Notes: generated by a model from the letters alone, not told the origin. A DNA stretch of 64,000 nt from Brachybacterium sp. UMB0905 (GCF_002871795.1 NZ_PNHL01000006.1:1-64000); one strand, 5' to 3'; positions 48,275 through 57,798 are shown, counted from the stretch's first letter. Numbers and translations: made by a program.

Positions 48275-48732
48275 TCCGGGGTCTCGATCCCCAGGGTGTG
48301 GGAGGGGTGCGGGAGCATCGCCCCCGCGGTATCGGGCAGCAGGGGGAAGCCGCCGATCTCGGCGCCGTGCCGGGTGCCGACGAACTTCGCGACATCGTGC
48401 ACGTGGTGCTGGGCTTCGGCGCCGCGGCCCAGGAAGCCGGCGCCGGCATAGCCGCCCAGGCGCCGCCCGGTGGTGCGCTCTGCCTGCACCGCCGCCTGCT
48501 CGAGGCACTTGGCGGTGCCCCGCAGACCGCTCGCGAGCCGCCCCAGCTCGGGATGTTCGGTGAGGGTCCAGCGGTCATGCACCTGCTCGCCGAGGTCTCG
48601 GGTCCACTCGTCCTCGGACTGCGAGAGCTCGGTGATGGAGTTGCCGATCCGTAGCCGCAGCAGGGTCAGCCGGTCTGCGGCGTGGCGGAACGCTGCGGCT
48701 TGGGCACGCAGGTCAGCAGGCTGCGGGCTCAT
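48259..48732 (-). CDS. Helical protein of unknown function
   Basis: A 157-residue soluble protein. The first 95 residues are helical and charged (ADLRAQAAAFRHAADRLTLLRLRIGNSI; WTRDLGEQVHDRW; CLEQAAVQAERTTG), in a way that recalls WXG100-like or ESX-associated helical hairpins, though no WxG is present. The tail is Pro/Gly/His-rich. It has a strong GGAGGAGG start signal. It overlaps both neighbours: 20 nt at its start with the hydrolase stop and 16 nt at its end with the convergent gene. Confidence 0.58.
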   Translation of the reverse strand: MSPQPADLRAQAAAFRHAADRLTLLRLRIGNSITELSQSEDEWTRDLGEQVHDRWTLTEHPELGRLASGLRGTAKCLEQAAVQAERTTGRRLGGYAGAGFLGRGAEAQHHVHDVAKFVGTRHGAEIGGFPLLPDTAGAMLPHPSHTLGIETPDYEED

Positions 48733-49735
48733 CGTCGGCCTCCTCCCCCGGGTGCGGTGAACCTGTGGGGTCCATCGTAGGGGCATCCGCTGCTCGCTCT
48801 GCGAGCCAGGCGTCCAGGATGCTGAGCGCCCGGGCGCGCGCATCGGCGTCGGAGAGGAACACGTCGTGCCGGGCGCCCGGGATCGCCTCCACCTGCACGC
48901 GCGGACCGAGTTTGCGGGCGGCGCGCGCGAGGGAGTGCACATCCAGCACCGTGTCCGCCCGGCGCATGCTCTCGTGGAAGACGGGACCGATCCGGCTGCG
49001 GTCCGAATGCATGACGAGCACGGGGATCGCGAGCGGACCGGAGGCCTCCAGGCGGCGCTGCCCATCGATCACGGCGCGCAGGGTGTCGGCGGGGAACCGG
49101 TGGCCGCCGGGTGGTTTGAGCTCGAGGTCGTACTCGAACGCGCCGCCGTACTCGCGGTGGGTGGTGCGCGCATAGTGGAGGCTGCCAACGGGCAGCACCG
49201 GGCGGCTCCCCAAGTGCCGTGCGAGGATCCGGACGGGCGCCTCCACGAGGGCGCGCGCCGCGGGCCCGAGGTGCATCTCGAGCCACGGAGAGTTCAGGGC
49301 GAGGCCCCGCACGGCGCCGGGGCGGCGCAGCGCGAACAGGGTGGCGGTGAGCCCGCCGGTGGAGTGGGCGAGGATCACCGGGGGGCGGTCGCGGCCGATG
49401 ATCCGCAGTGCCGCATCGAGCTCCGCGTCATAGCGGGAGAGGTGATCCACGTCGGTGGGGGTCTGGCCGGGCAGCAGGCTGCGGCCGTGCTTGCGCAGGT
49501 CCAAGCCCCACACATCGTGCCCGGCGTGTCCCAGGTGCTCGAGCAGCTCACGGTCGAAGACGTAGTCCGACCAGCCGTGCAGCACGAGTATGGGCACGCC
49601 CGGCAGGTCGCGGTATGCGGTGCCAGGCGGCAGGTCGCGGTGGAGCAGCGTCGCGATGAGCGAGCCCTCATCATCGGCGCCCAGGCGGATCCGGTGGGTG
49701 CTGAAGCCCTCGCCGAGCACGGGATCCGGTCTCAC
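48713..49735 (-). CDS. Alpha/beta hydrolase (serine aminopeptidase/lysophospholipase-like)
   Basis: A 340-residue alpha/beta-hydrolase. VLHGWSDYVFD is the oxyanion region, the nucleophile is in LAHSTGGLTA (GxSxG-like, AHSTG), and the late histidine is in IPGARHDVFLS, with an Asp in VMHSDRSRIG. Similar proteins are monoacylglycerol lipases or lysophospholipases; the substrate is unknown and there is no signal peptide. The GTG start lies 7 nt after TAGGGT. Confidence 0.78.
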   Translation of the reverse strand: MRPDPVLGEGFSTHRIRLGADDEGSLIATLLHRDLPPGTAYRDLPGVPILVLHGWSDYVFDRELLEHLGHAGHDVWGLDLRKHGRSLLPGQTPTDVDHLSRYDAELDAALRIIGRDRPPVILAHSTGGLTATLFALRRPGAVRGLALNSPWLEMHLGPAARALVEAPVRILARHLGSRPVLPVGSLHYARTTHREYGGAFEYDLELKPPGGHRFPADTLRAVIDGQRRLEASGPLAIPVLVMHSDRSRIGPVFHESMRRADTVLDVHSLARAARKLGPRVQVEAIPGARHDVFLSDADARARALSILDAWLAERAADAPTMDPTGSPHPGEEADDEPAAC

Positions 49736-49742
49736 GGAGGCC

Positions 49743-49748
49743 ACCCTA
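49743..49748 (-). promoter_or_regulatory. -10 box TAGGGT of the alpha/beta hydrolase gene
   Basis: TAGGGT-GGCCTCC-GTG on the reverse strand, 7-nt spacing. Confidence 0.45.
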
Positions 49749-49814
49749 GTGCCCGCTCCTGCGGTGTGCCGCACCTCCCCGCGTGCCTGGTGGCCGCCGC
49801 TGCAGGCGACCATG

Positions 49815-49820
49815 TAGGCT
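49815..49820 (+). promoter_or_regulatory. Putative -10 box TAGGCT of the DUF3073 gene
   Basis: TAGGCT lies 73 nt before the DUF3073 ATG. The leader contains CCGGGT ... ACCCGG, a 6-bp hairpin, before the Shine-Dalgarno sequence. Confidence 0.4.
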
Positions 49821-49893
49821 GGGCCACCGAAACGATTGCCATCTTCCGGGTCGACACATCCACCCGGCACCCGAAGCACAGGGGGTCAGATCC

Positions 49894-50094
49894 ATGGGTC
49901 GCGGCCGACAGAAAGCCAAGCACACCAAGGTGGCACGGGACCTCAAGTACTACAGCCCGCCGACGGACCTGTCCGCGCTCCAGCGCGAACTGCAGGGCAA
50001 GCGCGGTGCCGACGACTCCGCGGACGAGCACCGCTGGGACGAGGACAGCGACGACTGGGCTGATGAGGACGCCCCGTCGCTCCGTCGGCGCTGA
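49894..50094 (+). CDS. DUF3073 protein
   Basis: A 66-residue, highly polar protein: a basic start (MGRGRQKAKHTKVARDLKYY) and an acidic end (DEDSDDWADED). This matches DUF3073, a small conserved actinobacterial family that regularly lies beside purM and purF, as here. The function is unknown. The ATG follows AGGGGG at good spacing. Confidence 0.88.
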   Translation: MGRGRQKAKHTKVARDLKYYSPPTDLSALQRELQGKRGADDSADEHRWDEDSDDWADEDAPSLRRR

Positions 50095-50129
50095 GGGCTG
50101 ACCGGCTGCCGCCGGATCACCGTGACACT

Positions 50130-50163
50130 GCGGAAGGGCCGCCCCGAGGGGCGGCCCTTCCGC
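50130..50163. terminator. Perfect 16-bp terminator hairpin
   Basis: GCGGAAGGGCCGCCCC, GA, GGGGCGGCCCTTCCGC: sixteen perfect base pairs (effective loop of four bases) between the convergent DUF3073 and purM genes. It is the strongest hairpin noticed in the window. It can serve both directions; no T tract. Confidence 0.8.
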
Positions 50164-50211
50164 TGTTCTCGGTCCAAGCGCGACGTTCTCGGCCCAGCGC
50201 GACGTGACGTC

Positions 50212-51354
50212 TCAGTCCCAGCCGGGATGCTGGCCGGTCATCATGACGGCTCCGCCCTCGACGCCCTTCGCCCCGGTGACCACATGCTCGAGCGGACCGT
50301 GAGCCTCGGGCAGCTGCTCCTGCGCCAGCACCTCGCCGAGCACGCGGGAGGGCAGGCCGCGTTCGGTGAGGAGCTGCAGCACCGCATCGGCCTGCTCGGC
50401 GCCCACCAGGGCGATCATGCCGATGCCGAGGTTCAGTGTGCCCTCGAGGTCCCGCTGCGGCACCTGGCCCCAGCGCTGGATCTGCGCGAAGACGGGCGCG
50501 GGCTCCCAGCGCGCCCTATCCACGCGGGCAGCCAAGCCCTGGGGCATCACGCGGGCGAGGTTTGCGGCCAGGCCCCCGCCGGTGACGTGGCTGAGGGCGT
50601 GGATCGCGCCGCGGGTGCGTTCGTCCTCGAGGACGGCGAGGAGGTCGGCGGTGTAGATGCGGGTGGGCTCGAGCAGCTCCTCGCCGAGGGTGCGGCCCAG
50701 CTCCGGCACGTGCTGCTCGAGGTCGAGCCCGGCAGCGTCCATCACGGCGCGCACCAGGGAGTAGCCGTTGGAATGCAGGCCGGAGGCGTCCATGCCGATG
50801 ATGACGTCACCGGTGCGCACCCGCTCGGGGCCCAGCAGCTCATCGGCCTCCACGACGCCCACGGCGGCGCCGGCCACGTCGTAGTCCTCGGGGGCCATGA
50901 GCCCGGGATGCTCCGCGGTCTCCCCGCCGACCAGGGCGCAGCCGGCCAGGCGGCAGCCTTCGGCGATGCCGCGCACGATGTCGGCGATCCGCTCGGGCAC
51001 CACCTTCCCGCAGGCGATGTAGTCCGTCATCGCGAGCGGCTTCGCACCGACCACGACGATGTCGTCGACCACCATCGCCACGAGGTCTTGGCCGATGGTG
51101 TCGTGGACATCCAGCGCGCGGGCGATCGCGATCTTGGTGCCCACCCCGTCGGTCGAAGAAGCCAGCAGAGGCCGCCGGTAGTCCTTGATGGCGCTGATAT
51201 CCATCAGCCCCGCGAAGGCGCCGATACCGCCCATCACCTCGGGGCCGTGGGTGGCGGCGACCGCCTGCTTCATGAGCTCCACGGCGCGGTCGCCGGCGGC
51301 GGTGTCCACCCCGGCGGCGGCGTAGGTCAGCGGGGCGGGGTCGGGGCGGGTCAT
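50212..51354 (-). CDS. purM: Phosphoribosylformylglycinamidine cyclo-ligase
   Basis: A 380-residue AIR synthetase of de novo purine synthesis. Family motifs are TYAAAGVDTAAGDRAVELMK, LLASSTDGVGTKIAIA, VDDIVVVGAKPLAMTDY, LVGGETAEHPGLM and SHVTGGGLAANLARVMP. It closes FGAM to AIR using ATP. It overlaps purF by 4 nt, so PurF and PurM are co-translated. Confidence 0.96.
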   Translation of the reverse strand: MTRPDPAPLTYAAAGVDTAAGDRAVELMKQAVAATHGPEVMGGIGAFAGLMDISAIKDYRRPLLASSTDGVGTKIAIARALDVHDTIGQDLVAMVVDDIVVVGAKPLAMTDYIACGKVVPERIADIVRGIAEGCRLAGCALVGGETAEHPGLMAPEDYDVAGAAVGVVEADELLGPERVRTGDVIIGMDASGLHSNGYSLVRAVMDAAGLDLEQHVPELGRTLGEELLEPTRIYTADLLAVLEDERTRGAIHALSHVTGGGLAANLARVMPQGLAARVDRARWEPAPVFAQIQRWGQVPQRDLEGTLNLGIGMIALVGAEQADAVLQLLTERGLPSRVLGEVLAQEQLPEAHGPLEHVVTGAKGVEGGAVMMTGQHPGWD

Positions 51355-52865
51355 GCGTCCTCCTCGGTGACGGCCGGGGCGGTCGTGCCCTGGTCGGTGA
51401 TGCCCTGGGCGCGGGCGACGTCCTCCGGCAGCGCTACCGGGTAGGTGCCGGTGAAGCAGGCGGTGCACAGTGAGCTCTCGTCCTGCTCGGTCGCAGCGAT
51501 CATGCCGGCGGTGGAGATGTAGCCGAGCGAGTCCGCGCCGATCGAGCGGGCGATCTCCTCGATCCCCAGGCCGTTGCCGATCAGCTCGGCGCGGGAGGCG
51601 AAGTCGATGCCGTAGAAGCAGGGCCAGCGCACCGGCGGGGAGGAGATGCGCACATGCACCTCGGCGGCACCGGCCTCGCGCAGCATCCGCACCACGGCAC
51701 GCTGGGTGTTGCCGCGCACGATCGAGTCGTCGATGACTACCAGGCGCTTGCCCTCGATGACTTCGCGCAGCGGGTTGAGCTTGAGGCGGATGCCGAGCTG
51801 GCGGATGGTCTGGGATGGCTGGATGAAAGTGCGGCCCACGTAGGCGTTCTTGACCATTCCGGAGCCGTAGGGGATGCCGGATTCGAGGGCGTAGCCGATC
51901 GCGGCGGGGGTGCCGGAGTCCGGGGTGGGGATCACGAGATCCGCGTCGACGGGATGCTCGCGGGCCAGCTGGCGGCCCATGGCGGTGCGGGATTCGTGGA
52001 CGCTCCGCCCGGCGATGCGGGTGTCGGGGCGGGCGAGGTACACGTACTCGAACACGCAGCCGCGCGGGCGCGGTTCGAGCACCTGCTCGCAGCGCAGCCC
52101 CCGCTCGTCGATGACGATCATCTCGCCGGGGGCGACCTCGCGCACGAAGCTCGCGCCGCAGATGTCCAGGGCCGCGGTCTCGGAGGCCACCACCCAACCG
52201 CGCTCGAGCCGACCCAGCACCAGAGGGCGGATGCCCTGCGGATCGCGGGCCGCGTACAGGGTGGTCTCGTCCATGAGGGTGAAGCAGTAGGCGCCGCGCA
52301 GACGCGGCATCACCTCCCGCAGCGCATCTTCGAGCGGCCCCTCGGTATTCAGCAGCGAGGTGACCAGGGCGGTGTCGGTGGTATTGCCGCGCGCGAGCTC
52401 GCCGGTGCGGGAGCGTTCGCCGCGCTCATCGAGCAGGGCCAGCAGCTGCTCGGTGTTCACGAGGTTGCCATTGTGGGCGAGGGCTACGGTGCCCTCGGGG
52501 CGGGGCCCCAGGGTGGGCTGGGCGTTGGCCCATTCGGAGGCGCCGGTGGTGGAGTAGCGGGTGTGGCCGATGGCGATATGGCCCTGCAGGGTGCCGAGCG
52601 AGGCTTCGTCGAACACCTGGGAGACCAGACCCATGTCCTTGTAGACGAGGATCTGGGAGCCGTCGGAGGTGGCGATGCCCGCGGATTCCTGGCCGCGGTG
52701 CTGCAGGGCGTACAGCCCGAAGTAGGTCAGTTTCGCGACGTCCTCGCCGGGGGCGAAGACGCCGAAGACACCGCAGGCGTCCTGCGGGCCCTTCTCGCCG
52801 GGGAGCAGGTCATGGGAGAGTCGTCCGTCGCCGCGTGCCACCGGACCATGATGCCACAGCGCCAC
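51351..52865 (-). CDS. purF: Amidophosphoribosyltransferase
   Basis: The committed step of purine synthesis, 504 residues. The N-terminal glutaminase begins at a cysteine exposed by propeptide cleavage (QDACGVFGVFAPGED, Cys near residue 31), then ALQHRGQESAGIA. The phosphoribosyltransferase domain has VIPTPDSGTPAAIGYA and the PRPP loop VVIDDSIVRGNTQ. Two GTG starts are possible, at 52865 and 52841; the second is preceded by CATCAT at 6 nt. Neither has a Shine-Dalgarno sequence. Confidence 0.95.
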   Translation of the reverse strand: MALWHHGPVARGDGRLSHDLLPGEKGPQDACGVFGVFAPGEDVAKLTYFGLYALQHRGQESAGIATSDGSQILVYKDMGLVSQVFDEASLGTLQGHIAIGHTRYSTTGASEWANAQPTLGPRPEGTVALAHNGNLVNTEQLLALLDERGERSRTGELARGNTTDTALVTSLLNTEGPLEDALREVMPRLRGAYCFTLMDETTLYAARDPQGIRPLVLGRLERGWVVASETAALDICGASFVREVAPGEMIVIDERGLRCEQVLEPRPRGCVFEYVYLARPDTRIAGRSVHESRTAMGRQLAREHPVDADLVIPTPDSGTPAAIGYALESGIPYGSGMVKNAYVGRTFIQPSQTIRQLGIRLKLNPLREVIEGKRLVVIDDSIVRGNTQRAVVRMLREAGAAEVHVRISSPPVRWPCFYGIDFASRAELIGNGLGIEEIARSIGADSLGYISTAGMIAATEQDESSLCTACFTGTYPVALPEDVARAQGITDQGTTAPAVTEEDA

Positions 52866-52907
52866 GGGGCCGACGGGTTCGCTACCGGGCGGACAGATCG
52901 CCGCTGA

Positions 52908-53276
52908 TCAGCGGTCCCGGTCTTTCGGGGGCCGATGCTTCCAGGCGTCGATCGCGGCGGCGATGCCCGCAAGCGGCATGCCGACGAACACCGCGGCCAT
53001 GAGCATGAAGTTCAGCACCTGCCCGAGGTCCGAGAAGTCGAAGAAGGGGGCGCTGAACAGGGCCAGCAGGGCGGGGGCGGCCAGGCACAGCGCCACCCAG
53101 AAGCCGAGGGTAGGGGTGCGGCCGCGCCGCACGTACACGCTCGTGCTCGACGGCTGCGGGCGGTCGGCCTCCGGGGCGGTCTCGGGCCCGGCATCCGTCG
53201 GCGCGGGCGCGGGGGCGGGCTCGGGCGTCGGGGCTGGCTCGGGGGTTGAGGTGGGCTCGGGCGTCGTCACGGTCAC
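52908..53276 (-). CDS. Small membrane protein with Pro/Glu-rich N terminus
   Basis: A 122-residue protein: residues 1-45 are a PEPxPTPEPAPAP repeat region, followed by two hydrophobic segments (GFWVALCLAAPALLALFSAPF; LNFMLMAAVFVGMPLAGIAAAI) and a basic end. No family is recognised. The GTG start has AGGAG 5 nt upstream and overlaps the cutC stop by 4 nt (GTGA), so it is read with cutC. Confidence 0.6.
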   Translation of the reverse strand: MTVTTPEPTSTPEPAPTPEPAPAPAPTDAGPETAPEADRPQPSSTSVYVRRGRTPTLGFWVALCLAAPALLALFSAPFFDFSDLGQVLNFMLMAAVFVGMPLAGIAAAIDAWKHRPPKDRDR

Positions 53277-54079
53277 AGCGCTCCTGCGATGTCGACCACA
53301 GCCGCCACGATGGCGGGGTCGGTGCGGATGGGGGGTGCCGCCGCGGGCACGGTCGTGGTCGAGGCGGCGGCCGAGCTCCGGGCGGAGAGGTGGATATCGG
53401 CCACCGCGGAGCGTTCCACGAGCTCGCGCAGGTCGGCGGGGCGCACCCCGCCGCCGGCGCACACATCCAGCAGCTCCTCGGCAGCCTCCACCATCGCGCG
53501 CAGATCCGCCGCCCCGTCGAGGGCGCGGGGGGCGCCGCCGGAGCTGAGGACGCGGTGGAAGCCCTCCCCCAGCAGGGTCCGCACCGCCTCGACGCGAGCC
53601 TCCCGGGAGGGCAGAGTATCCAGTGCGCGATGGAAGGTCAGATGCACTCCGCGCAGCGCATCCGTCGCGGCCCCCAGGGCGGCATCGCGGATGGTGCGCA
53701 CCGACGACAGATCCAGCTCGCCGCTCTCGGTGAGGGCGCCGATGACCACGCCCGCCGCGCCCGCGGCAACGCACTGTTGGGCCTGCTCGGCCATGAGCTG
53801 CACTTGCGCGGCATCATAGGTGAACTCCGCGGGCTGTCCCAGGAAGTCTCCGGTGCCGGCGTGGGAGCGGATGAGCGTGTGCACGTCGAAGTGAGGTTTC
53901 GCCTCCCGGGCGGCGACCAGCGCCGCAGCCCGCTCGGTGATCTCCTGGACCAGTTCGGGCGGCGGCGTGAGGCCTCCGCGGCCTAAGTCCACGCACAGCT
54001 CAACACGGTCGGCACCGCCGCGCGCTGCCACCTCGAGACCGGCGGCGTCCTCGATCGCGATCTCCACCAGCACGCTCAT
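53273..54079 (-). CDS. cutC: CutC family protein
   Basis: A 268-residue TIM-barrel protein with the CutC pattern: VEIAIEDAAGLEVAARGGADRVELC, HTLIRSHAGTGDF, GVVIGALTESGELD, LTFHRALDT, RVLSSGGAPRALDG and ADIHLSARSS. CutC was first linked to copper homeostasis, but a direct copper role is doubtful and the enzymatic activity is unknown. The start overlaps the upstream SCP2-like stop... read order on this strand is SCP2-like, cutC, small membrane protein. Confidence 0.9.
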   Translation of the reverse strand: MSVLVEIAIEDAAGLEVAARGGADRVELCVDLGRGGLTPPPELVQEITERAAALVAAREAKPHFDVHTLIRSHAGTGDFLGQPAEFTYDAAQVQLMAEQAQQCVAAGAAGVVIGALTESGELDLSSVRTIRDAALGAATDALRGVHLTFHRALDTLPSREARVEAVRTLLGEGFHRVLSSGGAPRALDGAADLRAMVEAAEELLDVCAGGGVRPADLRELVERSAVADIHLSARSSAAASTTTVPAAAPPIRTDPAIVAAVVDIAGAL

Positions 54080-54495
54080 GCGTCTCCTCCCTCTGCAGGC
54101 GCCCCATGGTCGCGGGCGGTGCGAACGATGCGGCGCGGCCCCGGCAGGGGCAGCAGCTCGCTGAGGTCACTGCGTTCGCCACTGGCGTGGATGCGACCCT
54201 CAGCACGGGCCCGCTCCCAGTCCAGGTCCCCGACGGCGAGGGCCAGCCAGGTGGCGGCGTCGGTCTCCACGACCGCGGGCGGGGTGCCGCGGGTGTGGCG
54301 CGTCCCGGCGATGGCCTGCACCGCCGCGTACGGCGGAACGCGCAGCTCGACGGCGCCACCGGGATTCTCCGCGGCGAACAGGTCGAGGGTGTGGCGCACG
54401 GCGGGGGCGAGCACCGGGCGACGCGCAGCGGCGGGATCCGCGGCCCAGGCGATCAGCGCCCGTCGGCCATCCTCAGGGTCGGTGCGGGGCGGCAT
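54076..54495 (-). CDS. Sterol carrier (SCP2)-like protein
   Basis: A 139-residue protein with a helical start (DGRRALIAWAADPAA) and an SCP2-like lipid-binding domain (GGAVELRVPPYAAVQAI; VVETDAATWLALAVGDLDWERARAEGRIHASG). Bacterial members bind hydrophobic ligands of unknown identity. The ATG at 54495 is chosen because it follows directly on the purA stop (1 nt gap) and the domain fits; upstream codons overlap purA. It overlaps cutC by 4 nt. Confidence 0.72.
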   Translation of the reverse strand: MPPRTDPEDGRRALIAWAADPAAARRPVLAPAVRHTLDLFAAENPGGAVELRVPPYAAVQAIAGTRHTRGTPPAVVETDAATWLALAVGDLDWERARAEGRIHASGERSDLSELLPLPGPRRIVRTARDHGAPAEGGDA

Positions 54496-54496
54496 C

Positions 54497-55795
54497 TCAG
54501 TCCTGCGCGCCCGGCAGTAGATCATGCACGGCGATCGTGTCCGCGCGGTCCGGGCCCACGCCGATCGCGCTGATCCGGCACCCGGCGAGCTCCTCGAGGC
54601 GCCGCACATAGGCCCGAGCGTTCTGGGGCAGGTCCTCGATCCGGCGGGCGGTGGAGATGTCCTCGCTCCAGCCGGGCAGGGTCTCGTAGACCGGCACCGC
54701 GTGGTGGAACTCAGTCTGGGTCATCGGCATCTCGCGGTGGACCTCACCATCGACCTCATACCCGGTGCAGATCGGCACCTGCTCGATCCCGGTGAGCACA
54801 TCGAGCTTGGTCAGCACGATGTCGGTGAAGCCGTTGATGCGCACCGCGTGGCGGATCATCAGCGCGTCATACCAGCCGCAGCGGCGGGGCCGCCCGGTGT
54901 TCACGCCCACTTCGCCGCCCACGCGCTGCAGGCGCTCGCCCCATTCGTCCTCCAGCTCGGTGGGGAACGGACCGGCGCCCACGCGGGTGGTGTAGGCCTT
55001 GGCGATTCCGATCACGCGGTCGACCCGGGTGGGGCCGATGCCGGTGCCGGTGCAGGCCCCGCCCGCGGTGGGGTTGGAGCTCGTGACGAAGGGGTAGGTG
55101 CCGTGGTCGACGTCCAGGAAGGTGGCCTGGCCGCCCTCCATGAGCACCACCTCACCGCGGTCCAGCGCCTCGTTGAGCAGCAGCGTCGTGTCCACCACCA
55201 TGGGGCGCAGACGCTCGGCGTAGGACAGCAGCTCCTGGGTGATCTCCTCAACCTCGACGGCGCGACGGTTGTACAGCTTGACCAGCAGCTCGTTCTTCTG
55301 CCGGAGGGCACCTTCGACCTTCTGGCGCAGGATCGAGGGATCGAAGAGGTCCTGCACCCGGATGCCCAGGCGCCCGGCCTTGTCCATGTAGGCCGGTCCG
55401 ATGCCGCGCCCCGTCGTGCCGATCGCACGCTTGCCCAGGAAGCGCTCGGTGACCTTGTCGAGCGTCTGGTGGTAGGGGGCGACGAGGTGCGCGTTCGCGC
55501 TGATCCGCAGCCGGGAGGTGTCCACGCCGCGGCTGGTCAGCATGGCGATCTCCTCGAACAGTGCGGCGAGGTTCACCACCACGCCATTGCCGATCACCGG
55601 GGTGACCTGCGGGGAGAGGATTCCGGCGGGCAGGAGCTTGAGCTCGAACTTCTCGCCGTCCACCACAACGGTGTGCCCGGCGTTGTTGCCACCGTTGGGT
55701 TTGACGACGTAGTCGACCTTCTCTCCGAGCAGGTCGGTGGCCTTGCCCTTCCCTTCGTCGCCCCACTGGGCTCCGACGATCACGACGGCGGGCAT
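54497..55795 (-). CDS. purA: Adenylosuccinate synthetase
   Basis: A 432-residue GTP-dependent enzyme joining IMP and aspartate, the first step to AMP. Motifs: [14 protein letters not shown] (GTP loop, residues 8-21), [56 protein letters not shown] and KLDVLTG. Length is standard. AGGAG precedes the ATG. It heads a reverse-strand run with the SCP2-like and cutC genes. Confidence 0.97.
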   Translation of the reverse strand: MPAVVIVGAQWGDEGKGKATDLLGEKVDYVVKPNGGNNAGHTVVVDGEKFELKLLPAGILSPQVTPVIGNGVVVNLAALFEEIAMLTSRGVDTSRLRISANAHLVAPYHQTLDKVTERFLGKRAIGTTGRGIGPAYMDKAGRLGIRVQDLFDPSILRQKVEGALRQKNELLVKLYNRRAVEVEEITQELLSYAERLRPMVVDTTLLLNEALDRGEVVLMEGGQATFLDVDHGTYPFVTSSNPTAGGACTGTGIGPTRVDRVIGIAKAYTTRVGAGPFPTELEDEWGERLQRVGGEVGVNTGRPRRCGWYDALMIRHAVRINGFTDIVLTKLDVLTGIEQVPICTGYEVDGEVHREMPMTQTEFHHAVPVYETLPGWSEDISTARRIEDLPQNARAYVRRLEELAGCRISAIGVGPDRADTIAVHDLLPGAQD

Positions 55796-55883
55796 GGCGA
55801 CTCCTGGGACGAGATGGTGGATGGATGCGGCCGCTGAGGACCGCGCCCCAGCGTAGCAATCAGGGCGCCCGCTCCCTGGGGCC

Positions 55884-56309
55884 TCAGCCCAGCAGCGTGG
55901 GGTCGGCCTCGCGCAGGAAGTCGGTGATGCGGTCCGCTTCGGCCTGGTCGCCCAGACGGCGGGAGGTCTCCCCCAGCATCGCCAGCGCCCGCAGGATCCC
56001 GCGGTTGGGGGCGTGGGAGGCGGGGATCGGTCCCTGCCCGCGCCAGCCGTGGCGGCGCAGGGCGTCCAGGCCGCGGTGGTAGCCGGTTCGGGCATAGGCG
56101 TAGGCGGTGATGTCATCGCCATCGCTCAGCGCGTCCTCGGCCAGGGTCGCCCAGGCGAGCGGGGAATCGAGGTGCCGGGCCACGACCTCGCGCGGGTCCT
56201 GATCCACCAGCTCCTCGGCGACCTGCACGTCCACAAAGTCCTCGGGCAACCGGGTCTCGGGAATGCCCAGGAGGTTCCTGCCGACGAGGTTCTCGGTACG
56301 ATCAGCCAT
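55884..56309 (-). CDS. DUF3151 protein
   Basis: A 141-residue protein with the conserved actinobacterial DUF3151 pattern: [54 protein letters not shown] in short segments, and [12 protein letters not shown]. The helical repeats look TPR-like. Function unknown; it often lies next to purA, as here. The ATG follows TACGAT by 6 nt. Confidence 0.85.
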   Translation of the reverse strand: MADRTENLVGRNLLGIPETRLPEDFVDVQVAEELVDQDPREVVARHLDSPLAWATLAEDALSDGDDITAYAYARTGYHRGLDALRRHGWRGQGPIPASHAPNRGILRALAMLGETSRRLGDQAEADRITDFLREADPTLLG

Positions 56310-56315
56310 GTTCGC

Positions 56316-56321
56316 ATCGTA
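56316..56321 (-). promoter_or_regulatory. -10 box TACGAT of the DUF3151 gene
   Basis: TACGAT-GCGAAC-ATG on the reverse strand, 6-nt spacing, no Shine-Dalgarno sequence. Confidence 0.5.
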
Positions 56322-56367
56322 GGCGCTCCACGGCGCTGCGACCTCTCATATTGGGAACGATTCACAC

Positions 56368-57795
56368 ATGTCACACACGCAGGACGGCTCGGAGCTGCTG
56401 ACGGGACCCGGGGCCGGAGGGCTGCTGGGCGCGGCCGTCGGGAACTCTGGCGGTGTGCTGCACAGCTGGCAGCTGGACCACGTCGACCATCGGCCCGGGC
56501 GCTCCACCAAGGCGCTGTACCGCACCCAGGTCTCCTGGCCTGAGCTGGATGGGCCGCAGGCTCCCGCCCGCGAGGAGCTGTTCGGCGCGAGCGCCCACAT
56601 CGGCGAACAGGAGAAGGACCTGTACGTCGCCGAACAGACCCTCGTGATGACCGACGGGGACATCGATGTGCGGGTCTGGCGGTATCCGCATGACCCGTGG
56701 CTGCCGATGCTGCCGCGCGTGTGCTACCCCGACATCGTGGGCCGCACCCTGGCGGAACTGGGGGTGCACCTGGGCCCGGATCCGTCGGCCCCGATCGCGA
56801 TCGACGTGGTCTCCTACCGTCCGGGCCGCCGCGCGGTGCTGCGTGCCGCGCAGGGTGGGGCGGCGGTGTTCCTGAAGGTGATGCAGCCGCATCGCAGCGG
56901 CGAGATCGTGGACCGGCATCACCGGCTGCTGGCCGCGGGGGTGCCGGTCCCGGAGGTGATGGCGCATCACGAGGGCCTCGTGGTGCTGCGGGAGCTGCCG
57001 GGCCGTCCGCTCTCGCGCGCGGTGATCGACGAAGGCGTGGATGCCTGCCGCGGCGAGGACCTGGTGGCGCTGCTGGACCGCCTGCCGGCCTCGATGTACT
57101 CGGTGCCGCTGCGGCCGCCGTGGACGGATTCGGTGGACTTCTACGCCGGGATCGTCGCCTCCTCTGTGCCGGCGCTCGGGCCGCGGCTGGATGCCCTGGT
57201 GCGGGAGATCCGCGAGGGCCTGGGCTCGCTCGAGCAGCGGATGGACATGCGCCCCCATGACGTGGTCCACGGCGATTTCTATGAGGCTCAGGTGTTCGTC
57301 GAGGACGGGCGCGTGGTGGGTCTGCTGGACATCGACACGGTGGGCCCGGGCCGACGGGCCGATGACCTCGCGTGCCTGCTCGCGCACCTGAGCGTGCTGG
57401 CGGACTACGGCAATGCCGGGCGGATCGACCGGGCGATGCAGGAGCGGGTGGAGACCGCGATCAGCACGTGGCATCGCACTTTCTCCGAGCGGGTGGATCC
57501 CACCGAGCTGGCGCTGCGCTCGGCCGGCGTGGTGCTCTCGCTCGCCACCGGCCCGCATCGGCAGCAGGAGACCGCCTGGGAGGCCGCCACCGAGGCGATC
57601 GTGCGGGTCGCCGAGGAGTGGGTGGCCAGGGCCCGCCGCGCCGAGGCTGCCACGCGCGAGCGCCTCGCGCAGGCGCAGGCGCAGTCCCAAGCCCCGCTCA
57701 CCGGGCAGCGTCCCGTCGCGCCTGCGACGGAGCTGACGCCGGGCGATGATTCGCCCACGCAGGAGCGCCGCATCGACCAGATCGTGCAGGGCTGA
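56368..57795 (+). CDS. Phosphotransferase (APH/choline-kinase-like)
   Basis: A 475-residue protein. The N-terminal 140 residues are a separate domain (LHSWQLDHVDHRPGRSTKALY; DIDVRVWRYPHDPWLP). The kinase-like domain has VSYRPGRRAVLRA, FLKVMQPHRS (ATP lysine), the catalytic HGDFYEAQV loop and the metal aspartates in LLDIDTVGPGRRADDLA. The usual Asn of HGDxxxxN is Gln here. The N-terminal extension recalls maltokinase-type enzymes, but the substrate is unknown. The tail is Ala/Gln/Pro-rich. Confidence 0.72.
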   Translation: MSHTQDGSELLTGPGAGGLLGAAVGNSGGVLHSWQLDHVDHRPGRSTKALYRTQVSWPELDGPQAPAREELFGASAHIGEQEKDLYVAEQTLVMTDGDIDVRVWRYPHDPWLPMLPRVCYPDIVGRTLAELGVHLGPDPSAPIAIDVVSYRPGRRAVLRAAQGGAAVFLKVMQPHRSGEIVDRHHRLLAAGVPVPEVMAHHEGLVVLRELPGRPLSRAVIDEGVDACRGEDLVALLDRLPASMYSVPLRPPWTDSVDFYAGIVASSVPALGPRLDALVREIREGLGSLEQRMDMRPHDVVHGDFYEAQVFVEDGRVVGLLDIDTVGPGRRADDLACLLAHLSVLADYGNAGRIDRAMQERVETAISTWHRTFSERVDPTELALRSAGVVLSLATGPHRQQETAWEAATEAIVRVAEEWVARARRAEAATRERLAQAQAQSQAPLTGQRPVAPATELTPGDDSPTQERRIDQIVQG

Positions 57796-57798
57796 GCT

